This document shows, one piece after another, positions 7,558-13,627 of a DNA stretch of 13,627 bases. How positions within the stretch are numbered: position 1 is the stretch's first letter; every line of letters begins with the position of its first letter. Below the pieces are notes generated by a model that did not search any database, was not told the origin of the DNA, and saw only the letters and a program-made list of their open reading frames with translations. The stretch is from Nitriliruptorales bacterium (lineage in GTDB: Bacteria > Actinomycetota > Nitriliruptoria > Euzebyales > Egibacteraceae): the NCBI GenBank assembly GCA_007133145.1, contig SLNF01000051.1, positions 1 through 13,627 on the forward strand, in the 5' to 3' direction. The position numbers and the translations under genes are program-made.

Positions 7558-10116
7558 ATGTCGACGACGAGTGAGCGCAAGCGCTCCGAGAAGGGCGCCG
7601 GCAGCGCCCGGGTCGGCAAGGGCTCGGGCAAGCCCCCGGCCAAGGGGCAGGCGGGCGGTCGTGGCAAGGGCGCCGGCGCGCGCAAGACCGAGGACAAGGG
7701 CAAGGCTGCCGGCAAGGCCGGGGGCAAGACGGGCGCGAAGGCCAAGGGCCAGGGCGTCGGCGGCAAGGGCGGGCGTGCGGGCAGGGGACAGGCCCCGCGG
7801 GTGCGCGACCACCTCCGTGACGCCTGGGGCTTCGGCCTGCTCGTGCTCGCGGCCCTCGCGGCGCTCGGCCTCTACGCCGACGCCGCCGGCATCGTCGGCT
7901 TCGCCCTGGCCCAGGCGTTCCGCGGGCTCGTCGGCGTCTTCGCCTACGGCGCGCCCGCGGCCATGGCCGTCGGTGGCGTCGTCCTCCTCCTCGAGCCGCG
8001 GTCGGCGACCATCCGTGTCGTCGTCGGGCTCGCCCTCGTCGGGCTCTCCGCACTCGGGCTGTGGCACCTCGCCCAGGGCGCGCCGAGCTGGCAGGCGCCC
8101 CTCGGGCAGCTCCACGAGGCCGGCGGCTGGGTCGGCGCGACGGTCGCGGTGCCGCTCGAGCGCGTCGCCGCGACGTGGGGCACCGTCGTCATCCTCGTGC
8201 CGCTCGGGCTGCTCGGGCTGCTCATCGCCACCGCGACGCCGCCGCGGACGCTCGCGCGCCGGCTCGCCGAGGCGGTGCGGTCGGCCCGCGCCCGTGCCGA
8301 GGAGCGCCGTGCGCGCCGCGGCATCGACGACGACGACGTCGTCGACGGCATCGACGATCCCGACGTCGACCCCGCCGACGCCCAGCCCACGGCCGTCGAG
8401 GCCGACGACGAGGAGCCTGCGGAGCCGCCGACGACGACGCTGCTCGACGAGGAGGCCACCGTCGTCGTCGACGACGAGGAGGCCGCCCCCGGAGAGCCCG
8501 AGGAGGAGCTCAGCGACACCCAGCTCCTGCCCGGTGGCGTCGACGTCGAGGGCCCGCCCGCGGCCCGTCGGCTCGACCGGCCCCCCGACGACCCTTGGGC
8601 CGACTACGCCCTGCCCGGCCTCGACCTCCTGCGCACCGGCCGGGCCGCCGGGGGCGGGCAGCACGCCCGCGAGCAGATGTCCCGGGCGCTGGAGGGCACG
8701 CTCGCGCAGTTCGGCGTCGACGCCCGTATCGGCCGGATCTCCTCGGGGCCGACGGTCACCCGCTTCGAGCTCCAACTCGGGGAGGGCGTGCGCGTCGGCG
8801 CGGTGACGAAGCTCGGCGACGACATCTCCTACGCCCTCGCCACCCCGGAGATCCGCATCGTCGCGCCGATCCCCGGCAAGTCCGCGATCGGCATCGAGGT
8901 GCCCAACCGCTACCGCGGGGTCATCACCCTCGGCGACGTCCTGCGCAGCCCCGAGGCCGACGCCCAGTCCCACCCGCTGACCGTCGGGCTCGGGGTCGAC
9001 ATCGCCGGCAACCCCGTGCTCGTGAACCTCGCGAGGATGCCCCACCTGCTCATCGCCGGGGCGACCGGCTCGGGCAAGTCGGTGACGATGAACGGGATCG
9101 TCACCTCGATCCTCATGCGCGCCACGCCCGCCGACGTACGGATGATCCTCGTCGACCCCAAGCGTGTCGAGCTCAACCACTACGAGGGCGCCCCCCACCT
9201 GCTCACCCCGGTCGTCACCGACCCCAAGCGCGCCACGGAGGCGCTCGCCTGGGCGGTCGACGAGATGGAGCAGCGCTACGAGCGCCTCGCGATGCTCGGC
9301 TACCGCAACGTCGACGCCTACAACGAGGCGGTCGCGAGCGGCACCGTGCGCCCCGCCCCCGCGGTCAGCGGCGAGGCCGACCGCCACGACGGCGGGGCCT
9401 CCGGGCAGGCGCCGGGCTGGGAACCGTTGCCGTACATGCTCTTCATCATCGACGAGCTCGCCGACCTCATGATGGTCGCCCCGCGGGACGTCGAGAGCCA
9501 CATCGTGCGCATCGCGCAGATGGCGCGGGCGGTTGGCATCCACCTCATCGTCGCGACGCAGCGGCCCTCCGTCGACGTCGTCACCGGGCTCATCAAGGCG
9601 AACATCCCCTCGCGCATCGCCCTGGCGATGGCCACGCAGGCCGACAGCCGCACGATCCTCGACCAGGCGGGGGCGGAGAAGCTCGTGGGTGACGGCGACA
9701 TGCTCTTCACCCCGGCCAACGCCTCGAAGCCGCACCGCCTCCAGGGCTGCCTCGTCACCGAGCCCGAGATCGAGGGGGTCGTGGAGGCGTGCAAGGCCCA
9801 GCGCGAGCCCGAGCACGTCGAGGGCATCGTGCGCGAGGGGGAGGCGGCGCAGATGGCCGACCTCGCCGAGGGCACCGCCTCGGACAGCGACCTCACGAGC
9901 AAGGCCAAGGAGCTCGTCGTGCGCTCCGGGCTCGGCTCGACGTCGATGCTCCAACGCAAGCTCAAGGTGGGCTTCGCCCGGGCCGGTCGGATCATGGACG
10001 AGCTCGAGGAGCTCGGCGTCGTCGGGCCGTCGCAGGGCTCGAAGGCGCGCGACGTCCTCATGACCGTCGAGGAGCTCGAGGGCGGCCACGACGGGCGCGA
10101 CGACCCATCGGCGTGA
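7558..10116 (+). CDS. ftsK: DNA translocase FtsK/SpoIIIE
   Basis: FtsK is the septum-anchored hexameric motor that pumps chromosome ends into daughter cells during division. The product has 852 residues. The first ~85 are an unusual Lys/Gly/Ala/Arg-rich basic tail. About four membrane helices follow (91-108, 113-143 possibly two, 148-163, 207-226), then a strongly acidic Asp/Glu-rich linker (about 255-335). The motor shows Walker A GATGSGKS (501-508) and Walker B FIIDELADLM with Asp632. A poorly conserved loop rich in Gly and Ala precedes Walker B. The C-terminal winged-helix gamma domain (about 779-845, with SMLQRKLKVGFARAGRIMDELE) reads oriented guide sequences on DNA. ATG 7558 was chosen because it follows the rnj stop by 4 bases. 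A longer frame from 7501 would overlap rnj out of frame and carry no family residues. Confidence 0.96.
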   Translation: MSTTSERKRSEKGAGSARVGKGSGKPPAKGQAGGRGKGAGARKTEDKGKAAGKAGGKTGAKAKGQGVGGKGGRAGRGQAPRVRDHLRDAWGFGLLVLAALAALGLYADAAGIVGFALAQAFRGLVGVFAYGAPAAMAVGGVVLLLEPRSATIRVVVGLALVGLSALGLWHLAQGAPSWQAPLGQLHEAGGWVGATVAVPLERVAATWGTVVILVPLGLLGLLIATATPPRTLARRLAEAVRSARARAEERRARRGIDDDDVVDGIDDPDVDPADAQPTAVEADDEEPAEPPTTTLLDEEATVVVDDEEAAPGEPEEELSDTQLLPGGVDVEGPPAARRLDRPPDDPWADYALPGLDLLRTGRAAGGGQHAREQMSRALEGTLAQFGVDARIGRISSGPTVTRFELQLGEGVRVGAVTKLGDDISYALATPEIRIVAPIPGKSAIGIEVPNRYRGVITLGDVLRSPEADAQSHPLTVGLGVDIAGNPVLVNLARMPHLLIAGATGSGKSVTMNGIVTSILMRATPADVRMILVDPKRVELNHYEGAPHLLTPVVTDPKRATEALAWAVDEMEQRYERLAMLGYRNVDAYNEAVASGTVRPAPAVSGEADRHDGGASGQAPGWEPLPYMLFIIDELADLMMVAPRDVESHIVRIAQMARAVGIHLIVATQRPSVDVVTGLIKANIPSRIALAMATQADSRTILDQAGAEKLVGDGDMLFTPANASKPHRLQGCLVTEPEIEGVVEACKAQREPEHVEGIVREGEAAQMADLAEGTASDSDLTSKAKELVVRSGLGSTSMLQRKLKVGFARAGRIMDELEELGVVGPSQGSKARDVLMTVEELEGGHDGRDDPSA

Positions 10117-10127
10117 GACGCGGTCGC

Positions 10128-10134
10128 GAGGAGG
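10128..10134 (+). promoter_or_regulatory. Ribosome binding site of the murG-like gene
   Basis: GAGGAGG lies 5 bases before GTG 10140. This favours that start over GTG 10113, which overlaps the ftsK stop as GTGA but has no such site. The ATG at 10155 has only a weaker GAGGA 4 bases upstream and remains an alternative. Confidence 0.6.
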
Positions 10135-10139
10135 CAGCG

Positions 10140-11255
10140 GTGGGCGAGGACGGGATGCGCCTGGTCGTGTCCGGTGGCGGGACCGCCGGGCACGTCTACC
10201 CGGCCCTCGCCGCGCTCGACGCCTGGGAGCACGACGGGTACCCCCCGCCGGACGTCCGCTGGGTCGGCTCCCGTGGCGGCATGGAGCGCGACATCATCGC
10301 CCAGCGCGGCCTGCCCTTCCACGCGGTGGCGAGCGGTCCGCTGCGGGGCGCCTCGCCGCTCAAGACCGCGGTGTCGGTCCTGCGTCTGCTCCTCGGGCTC
10401 GTCCAGTCGCTCGTCCTGCTCCCGCGTCTGCGCCCGGAGGTCGTGCTCACGACCGGGGGCTACGTCAGCGTGCCCGTCGCCGTGGCCGCGTGGCTGCTGC
10501 GTCGACCGGTCGTCGTCTTCCTGCCCGACGTCGTGCCGGGCCTCGCGGTGCGGCTCCAGGCCCGCGTCGCCACCCGCGTGGCGGCCTCCTTCGAGGACGC
10601 CGTGGCGGCCCTGCCGCGTGACCGGACGGTGGTCACCGGCTACCCCGTGCGGCCGGCGCTGCTCGGGGCCGAGCCGTCGGCGGGGCGCGCCGCGCTCGGC
10701 CTCACCGAGGAGGACCTGCCGGTGCTCCTGCTCTACGGCGGCAGCCTGGGGGCGCGCACGCTGAACTACGGGGTCGCCCCGGTGCTGCCGGAGATCCTCG
10801 AGCGCTGCCACTTCATCCACGTCAGCGGCCAGCTCGACCACGCCGAGCTCGAGCGACGCACCGCCGGGCTGCCCGCCGAGCTCGCGGCGCGCTACCACCT
10901 CCACGCCTTCCTCGGCGACCGCCTCGTCGACGCGATGGCCGCGGCGGACCTCTGCATCGCGCGCGCGGGAGCCTCGACGCTCGCCGAGCTGCCCGCGGTG
11001 GGGCTGCCCGCGGTCGTCGTGCCGGGGCCGTTCAGCGACCAGCAGGCCAACGCCGAGTTCCTCGAGCGCAGGGGTGCTGCGCTCGTGCTCTCCAACGAGG
11101 CGGCGCAGGCAGGCGCCCTCGGCGGCCTCGTCCTGCAGTTGCTCGACGACCCCGAGGGGCGCGAGGCGATGGCCGAGGCGAGTCGCGCACTCGCGCGGCC
11201 CGACGCCGCCGAGCGCCTCAACGCCGAGGTGCGGTCGCTCGCCCGGCGTCGCTGA
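10140..11255 (+). CDS. murG: MurG-like undecaprenyl-PP-MurNAc-pentapeptide GlcNAc transferase (GT28)
   Basis: MurG adds GlcNAc from UDP-GlcNAc to lipid I at the inner face of the membrane, giving lipid II for peptidoglycan. From GTG 10140 the product has 371 residues, a normal MurG size. N-domain motifs are GGGTAGHVYPALA (12-24) and TTGGYVSVP (104-112). The UDP-GlcNAc-side motifs are YGGSLGARTLN (199-209), VSGQLDHAE and RAGASTLAEL (275-284), then PGPFSDQQANAEFL (295-308), which resembles the MurG D-H-Q-x-x-N-A loop. The usual HEQN-x-x-x-G-x-x-N stretch is replaced by LPDVVPGLAVR (128-138). This is a recognisable variant or paralogue, and its exact acceptor is uncertain. It lies 23 bases after ftsK, outside any visible division/cell-wall cluster, so a second murG copy elsewhere is possible. 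I am sure of the GT28/MurG fold class and less sure it is the essential MurG. Confidence 0.82.
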   Translation: MGEDGMRLVVSGGGTAGHVYPALAALDAWEHDGYPPPDVRWVGSRGGMERDIIAQRGLPFHAVASGPLRGASPLKTAVSVLRLLLGLVQSLVLLPRLRPEVVLTTGGYVSVPVAVAAWLLRRPVVVFLPDVVPGLAVRLQARVATRVAASFEDAVAALPRDRTVVTGYPVRPALLGAEPSAGRAALGLTEEDLPVLLLYGGSLGARTLNYGVAPVLPEILERCHFIHVSGQLDHAELERRTAGLPAELAARYHLHAFLGDRLVDAMAAADLCIARAGASTLAELPAVGLPAVVVPGPFSDQQANAEFLERRGAALVLSNEAAQAGALGGLVLQLLDDPEGREAMAEASRALARPDAAERLNAEVRSLARRR

Positions 11256-11259
11256 CGTC

Positions 11260-11289
11260 GCGGCTCAGCCCCGCACCGCTGAGGACCGC
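11260..11289. terminator. Weak hairpin between convergent genes
   Basis: GCGG-CTCAG (11260-11268) can pair with CTGAG (11279-11283) and CCGC (11286-11289), with a two-base bulge and a 10-base loop. It starts 5 bases after the murG-like stop and covers the end of the converging kinase gene, so it could serve both strands. There is no T-tract, and chance pairing is common in G+C-rich DNA, so this is only a candidate. Confidence 0.25.
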
Positions 11290-13424
11290 GGCGCCGGGTC
11301 GGGGCGGTCCCCGAGGGGGTCGACGGCGCCGAGCAGGGGCAGGCGCACGCGCACGGTCGTGCCACGGCGCGGTGCGTCGACGATGCCCACCCGCCCGCCG
11401 AGGGCGGCGACGAGGGCGCGGACGATCGCCAGGCCCAACCCCGCGCCCGAGGTCGTCATCCGCACCGGGTCCTCGAGGCGCTCGAAGCGCTCGAAGACCC
11501 GCTCACGGTCCCGCGGCGGGATGCCCCGGCCCTCGTCGATGATGTCGAGCACGGCGTCGTCGCCCTCCTCGACGAGCCGCACGGTCACCGTCGAGCCGGC
11601 AGGGGAGAACTTGCAGCTGTTGTCGAGGAGGTTGGCGAGCACCTGCCGCAGGCGCAGCGCGTCGGTGGCCCCGAGCATCTGCGAGGGCGCCTCGAGCACG
11701 AGGGTGTGCCGTTCGGAGGCGGCGCGGGCGCGTTCGACCTCCTCGGCGACGACGGCGACGAGGTCGGCGGTGGCGGGGTTCACGCGTGGGCGCGTCGCCG
11801 CCCGCGAGGACAGCTGTGCGACGAGGATGAGGTCCTCGATGCGGCGGCCGAGGTGGTCGGCGCTCTGCTCGATCTGGGCGAGCAGCTTCGCGCGCTGGGC
11901 CTCGTCGAGTTGGTCGGCCCGACGCGACAGCAGCTGGCTGCTCGCCTTGATCGGCGTGAGTGGCGTGCGGAGCTCGTGGCCGACGACCGAGAGCAGGTCG
12001 TCCTTCATCCGCGCGACGCGCCGCTCCTCGCTGACGTCGTGGACGACGACGACCCGCAGCCGGTCGGCGTCGTGGCCTTCGGCGAGCCCCGAGACGGCGA
12101 CGCGCCAGACCCGGCGATCGTCGGCGGACCCCTCGTCGGGGCTCACGTCGTGGACGCCCTCGGTGTTCCAGGGCCCGGGTCCGAGGACCTCGGTGACGGC
12201 TCGCCCGAGGGCGTCCTCGACGCCGGTGAGCCCACGCATCGCGGGGTTCCACAGCGCGAGGTCGCCGTCGGCGTCGAGCACGAAGATGCCGTCGGCGGTG
12301 TGGTCGACGACCGCGCGCAGGGTCGCGCGCTCCCGCTCGAGGGCCGTGAGGGCCTCGACCCGCTCGAAGTGCACCGAGGCGGAGGTCGCGAGACGCTGGA
12401 GCCACGGCTCGACGTCGCGTGAGGGGGCGAGCACGCCCTGCCAGGCCACGAGCACGCCGCTGCCGAAGCCGACGCCGATCGCTGGCGTCGTCCCCGCCCT
12501 CGGGCCGAGCGCCTCGGCTGGCGCATGGCGCAGCCCCTCGTGGGCGGGGTCGAGGGGACACGGCGCGCTGCCAGGCGGGACGCGGGTGGCCCAACGCCCG
12601 TGGCGCCACACCGCGCTCCGCAACGCCAGCGTCTGCTCGACGCCCGCGACGAGGATCGCCGCGACGTCGGTGACGGTCGTGGCCTCGCCGAGGCGGTGCT
12701 CGGTCCGCACGAAGGCGGCGGAGCGCTCGCGGTCGAGTTGGGCTGCGACACGCTGGCGGCTCGTCACGAAGACGAGGGCCAGCGGGGCGGCGAGGGCCGG
12801 GAGGGCGTAGGGGTTCTGGTCCCAGGCGGTGACCGCGAGGAGGGCGAGCGCCCCGTTGCACGCGATGACGAGGGCGTTCGTCGCGCCCATGCGTCGCAGC
12901 GTGCGGCGGAAGGCGGCCTCGGCGGTGATGGCGACGATCCCGCTCACCGCGAGGGTGTTGACGGTGAGGAAGGCGCCGATCGCGGAGGCGAACGCGAGGC
13001 CCTCGAGCAGGGGTCCCGTGCCGGCCGTGCCCAGGAGCGCGGCATGGGTCGCGACCGCGGCGGCGGCTCCCGCGACGTACTGCGAGAGGTTGAAGAGGAA
13101 CTTCACGCCCTCGGCGCGGTCGACGACCTGCCAGACGAGCTGCGCGAGCGCGACGCCGAGCAGGACCGTGCCCGCATCGAGGACGAGCAGCCCCACCATG
13201 AAGGCCGTGTCGGACAACGTGAACCGCACGCTGCTCGAGTGCCGATAGGGCAACTCGATCCTGAGGAGCTCGCCGAGGACCATCCCGCCGGCGACCCCGA
13301 GCGCCGCGAGGGGCTCGACCGTCGGCGCGTCGAGCACGCCGGCGACGCCGACGAGGGCGAGTGCGAGCGCCGCCGTGACGGCGATGAGCGCGAGGCCTGC
13401 CCGCGGCCAGCGCTCACCGCTCAC
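11265..13424 (-). CDS. Membrane-anchored GAF/PAS sensor histidine kinase
   Basis: The 719-residue product begins with a long integral-membrane domain of about seven or eight helices between residues 9 and 222. This contains GELLRIELP (51-59) and KFLFNLSQY (108-116), which recall an N-terminal membrane module I have seen on actinobacterial GGDEF, HD-GYP and kinase proteins (from memory). A GAF-like region (about 230-360) and a PAS domain (about 366-465, with TADGIFVLDADGDLALWNPA) follow. The kinase core is complete: H-box GHELRTPLTPI with His483, N-box LLDNSCKFSP (Asn602), G1 DEGRGIP (Asp630) and G2 GAGLGLAIV. It should autophosphorylate, but no response regulator lies in the window. GTG 13424 is used as the start. 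No strong Shine-Dalgarno is seen, yet it follows the upstream gene's stop by only 12 bases, so the two are probably co-transcribed and coupled. It converges on the murG-like gene with 9 bases between stops. Confidence 0.92.
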   Translation of the reverse strand: MSGERWPRAGLALIAVTAALALALVGVAGVLDAPTVEPLAALGVAGGMVLGELLRIELPYRHSSSVRFTLSDTAFMVGLLVLDAGTVLLGVALAQLVWQVVDRAEGVKFLFNLSQYVAGAAAAVATHAALLGTAGTGPLLEGLAFASAIGAFLTVNTLAVSGIVAITAEAAFRRTLRRMGATNALVIACNGALALLAVTAWDQNPYALPALAAPLALVFVTSRQRVAAQLDRERSAAFVRTEHRLGEATTVTDVAAILVAGVEQTLALRSAVWRHGRWATRVPPGSAPCPLDPAHEGLRHAPAEALGPRAGTTPAIGVGFGSGVLVAWQGVLAPSRDVEPWLQRLATSASVHFERVEALTALERERATLRAVVDHTADGIFVLDADGDLALWNPAMRGLTGVEDALGRAVTEVLGPGPWNTEGVHDVSPDEGSADDRRVWRVAVSGLAEGHDADRLRVVVVHDVSEERRVARMKDDLLSVVGHELRTPLTPIKASSQLLSRRADQLDEAQRAKLLAQIEQSADHLGRRIEDLILVAQLSSRAATRPRVNPATADLVAVVAEEVERARAASERHTLVLEAPSQMLGATDALRLRQVLANLLDNSCKFSPAGSTVTVRLVEEGDDAVLDIIDEGRGIPPRDRERVFERFERLEDPVRMTTSGAGLGLAIVRALVAALGGRVGIVDAPRRGTTVRVRLPLLGAVDPLGDRPDPAPRSSAVRG

Positions 13425-13436
13425 GGCGGCGACCGA

Positions 13437-13627
13437 TCACGAGGGGGGAGCGAGGGTCCACCCGTCGCCGACCCAGCGGGGGACGTCCCAGTCGTCGGCG
13501 ACCCAGCGGGCGACGTTCCACTCCCCGGCGACCCAGCGGGCGACGTCCCAGTCCTCGCCGACCCAGCGCGCGACGTCCCAGCCGTCGGCGACCCAGCGGG
13601 CGACGTCCCAGTCCTCGCCGACCCAGC
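13437..13627 (-). CDS. C-terminal end of a Trp-pentad repeat protein (5' end outside window)
   Basis: On the minus strand an open frame enters from the window edge and ends at TGA 13439-13437, giving 62 complete residues. They form a repeat W-(D/N)-V-(A/P)-R-W-V-(A/G)-x-x, ending WTLAPPS. Twelve Trp codons fall at exact 5-residue spacing from 13458 to 13625. The alternative frames of this strip give Arg/Pro/Ser-rich strings without motif conservation, and substitutions between units keep Trp, Val and Arg. From memory, Trp pentads of the type W-S-G-x-x occur as C-terminal tails of secreted S8 (subtilisin-like) serine peptidases in actinobacteria, so a secreted protease is my best guess. No catalytic domain is in view, and the function is not shown. 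It precedes a sensor kinase by 12 bases, which suggests an operon. Confidence 0.7.
   Translation of the reverse strand, partial: WVGEDWDVARWVADGWDVARWVGEDWDVARWVAGEWNVARWVADDWDVPRWVGDGWTLAPPS
13471..13627. repeat. 30-bp tandem repeat (five full units plus a partial one)
   Basis: ACCCAGC recurs at 13471, 13501, 13531, 13561, 13591 and 13621, a perfect 30-bp period. Each unit also has a CCA at +17, giving a 15-bp sub-period. A more diverged unit lies at 13441-13470. Units differ mainly at the variable acidic/Gly codons (GTCGTC, CTCCCC, GTCCTC, GCCGTC). The array continues beyond the window edge. It encodes the Trp-pentad tail on the minus strand. Confidence 0.9.

Noticed and set aside
7525..10089. 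854-codon minus-strand frame opposite ftsK
   Set aside because: It is the complement shadow of FtsK, which has Walker motifs and a gamma domain. The antisense product is an unstructured charged string.
10113..10139. Start of the murG-like gene at GTG 10113 overlapping the ftsK stop (GTGA)
   Set aside because: The overlap is attractive for coupling, but no Shine-Dalgarno site precedes it and the extra residues are not MurG-like. GTG 10140 has GAGGAGG 5 bases upstream. It is not fully excluded.
9318..10904. 528-codon minus-strand frame across ftsK and the murG-like gene
   Set aside because: It crosses two well-supported genes and shows no recognisable domain.
13471..13627. Tandem 30-bp repeats as a CRISPR array
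   Set aside because: Repeats are directly contiguous with no unique spacers, and they encode an in-frame Trp-pentad peptide whose variation follows codons.

Overview
The window is 13.6 kb of very G+C-rich DNA, nearly all coding, with codons ending mostly in G or C. The gene set and order point to an actinobacterium (Actinomycetota). The string thyX - dapA - rnj - (spacer) - ftsK is the order known from Mycobacterium tuberculosis (Rv2754c, Rv2753c, Rv2752c ... Rv2748c). The -10-like hexamers a few bases before start codons also fit actinobacterial leaderless transcripts. A deep-branching lineage such as Nitriliruptoria is a guess from the style of the last genes, not something shown.

Layout. 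1-389 (+): 3' end of thyX (flavin-dependent thymidylate synthase), cut by the window edge. 417-3473 (-): a 1018-residue hybrid sensor kinase (Cache-like sensor, HAMP, PAS, GAF, kinase core, receiver) whose receiver has Asn where the phospho-accepting Asp belongs. 3474-3621: a 148-bp divergent promoter region with a 13-bp direct repeat. 3622-4899 (+): a six-helix membrane protein with a kinase-like ATPase domain whose H-box His appears replaced by Glu. 4969-11255 (+): a tight operon of dapA, rnj, ftsK and a murG-like glycosyltransferase, joined by overlaps or gaps of 4 to 23 bases. 11265-13424 (-): a membrane-anchored GAF/PAS histidine kinase with intact motifs, convergent to the operon. 13437-13627 (-): the 3' end of a further gene, 12 bases upstream of that kinase, coding for a C-terminal tail with Trp at every fifth residue from a perfect 30-bp tandem period.

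How it works together. The plus-strand operon is housekeeping: lysine/diaminopimelate synthesis (DapA), RNA processing (RNase J), chromosome translocation at division (FtsK) and a probable lipid-linked glycosyl transfer step (MurG-like). Around it sit three sensor-kinase-type proteins with no stand-alone response regulator in the window. Two of them, a divergent pair, lie between thyX and dapA and split an otherwise conserved neighbourhood. The features most worth a second look are the Trp-pentad repeat protein paired with a kinase, the two kinases with altered phospho-acceptor sites, and the MurG-like enzyme with a changed acceptor-side motif. There is no non-coding stretch longer than 148 bases. 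I saw no tRNA, rRNA, insertion sequence or CRISPR array.
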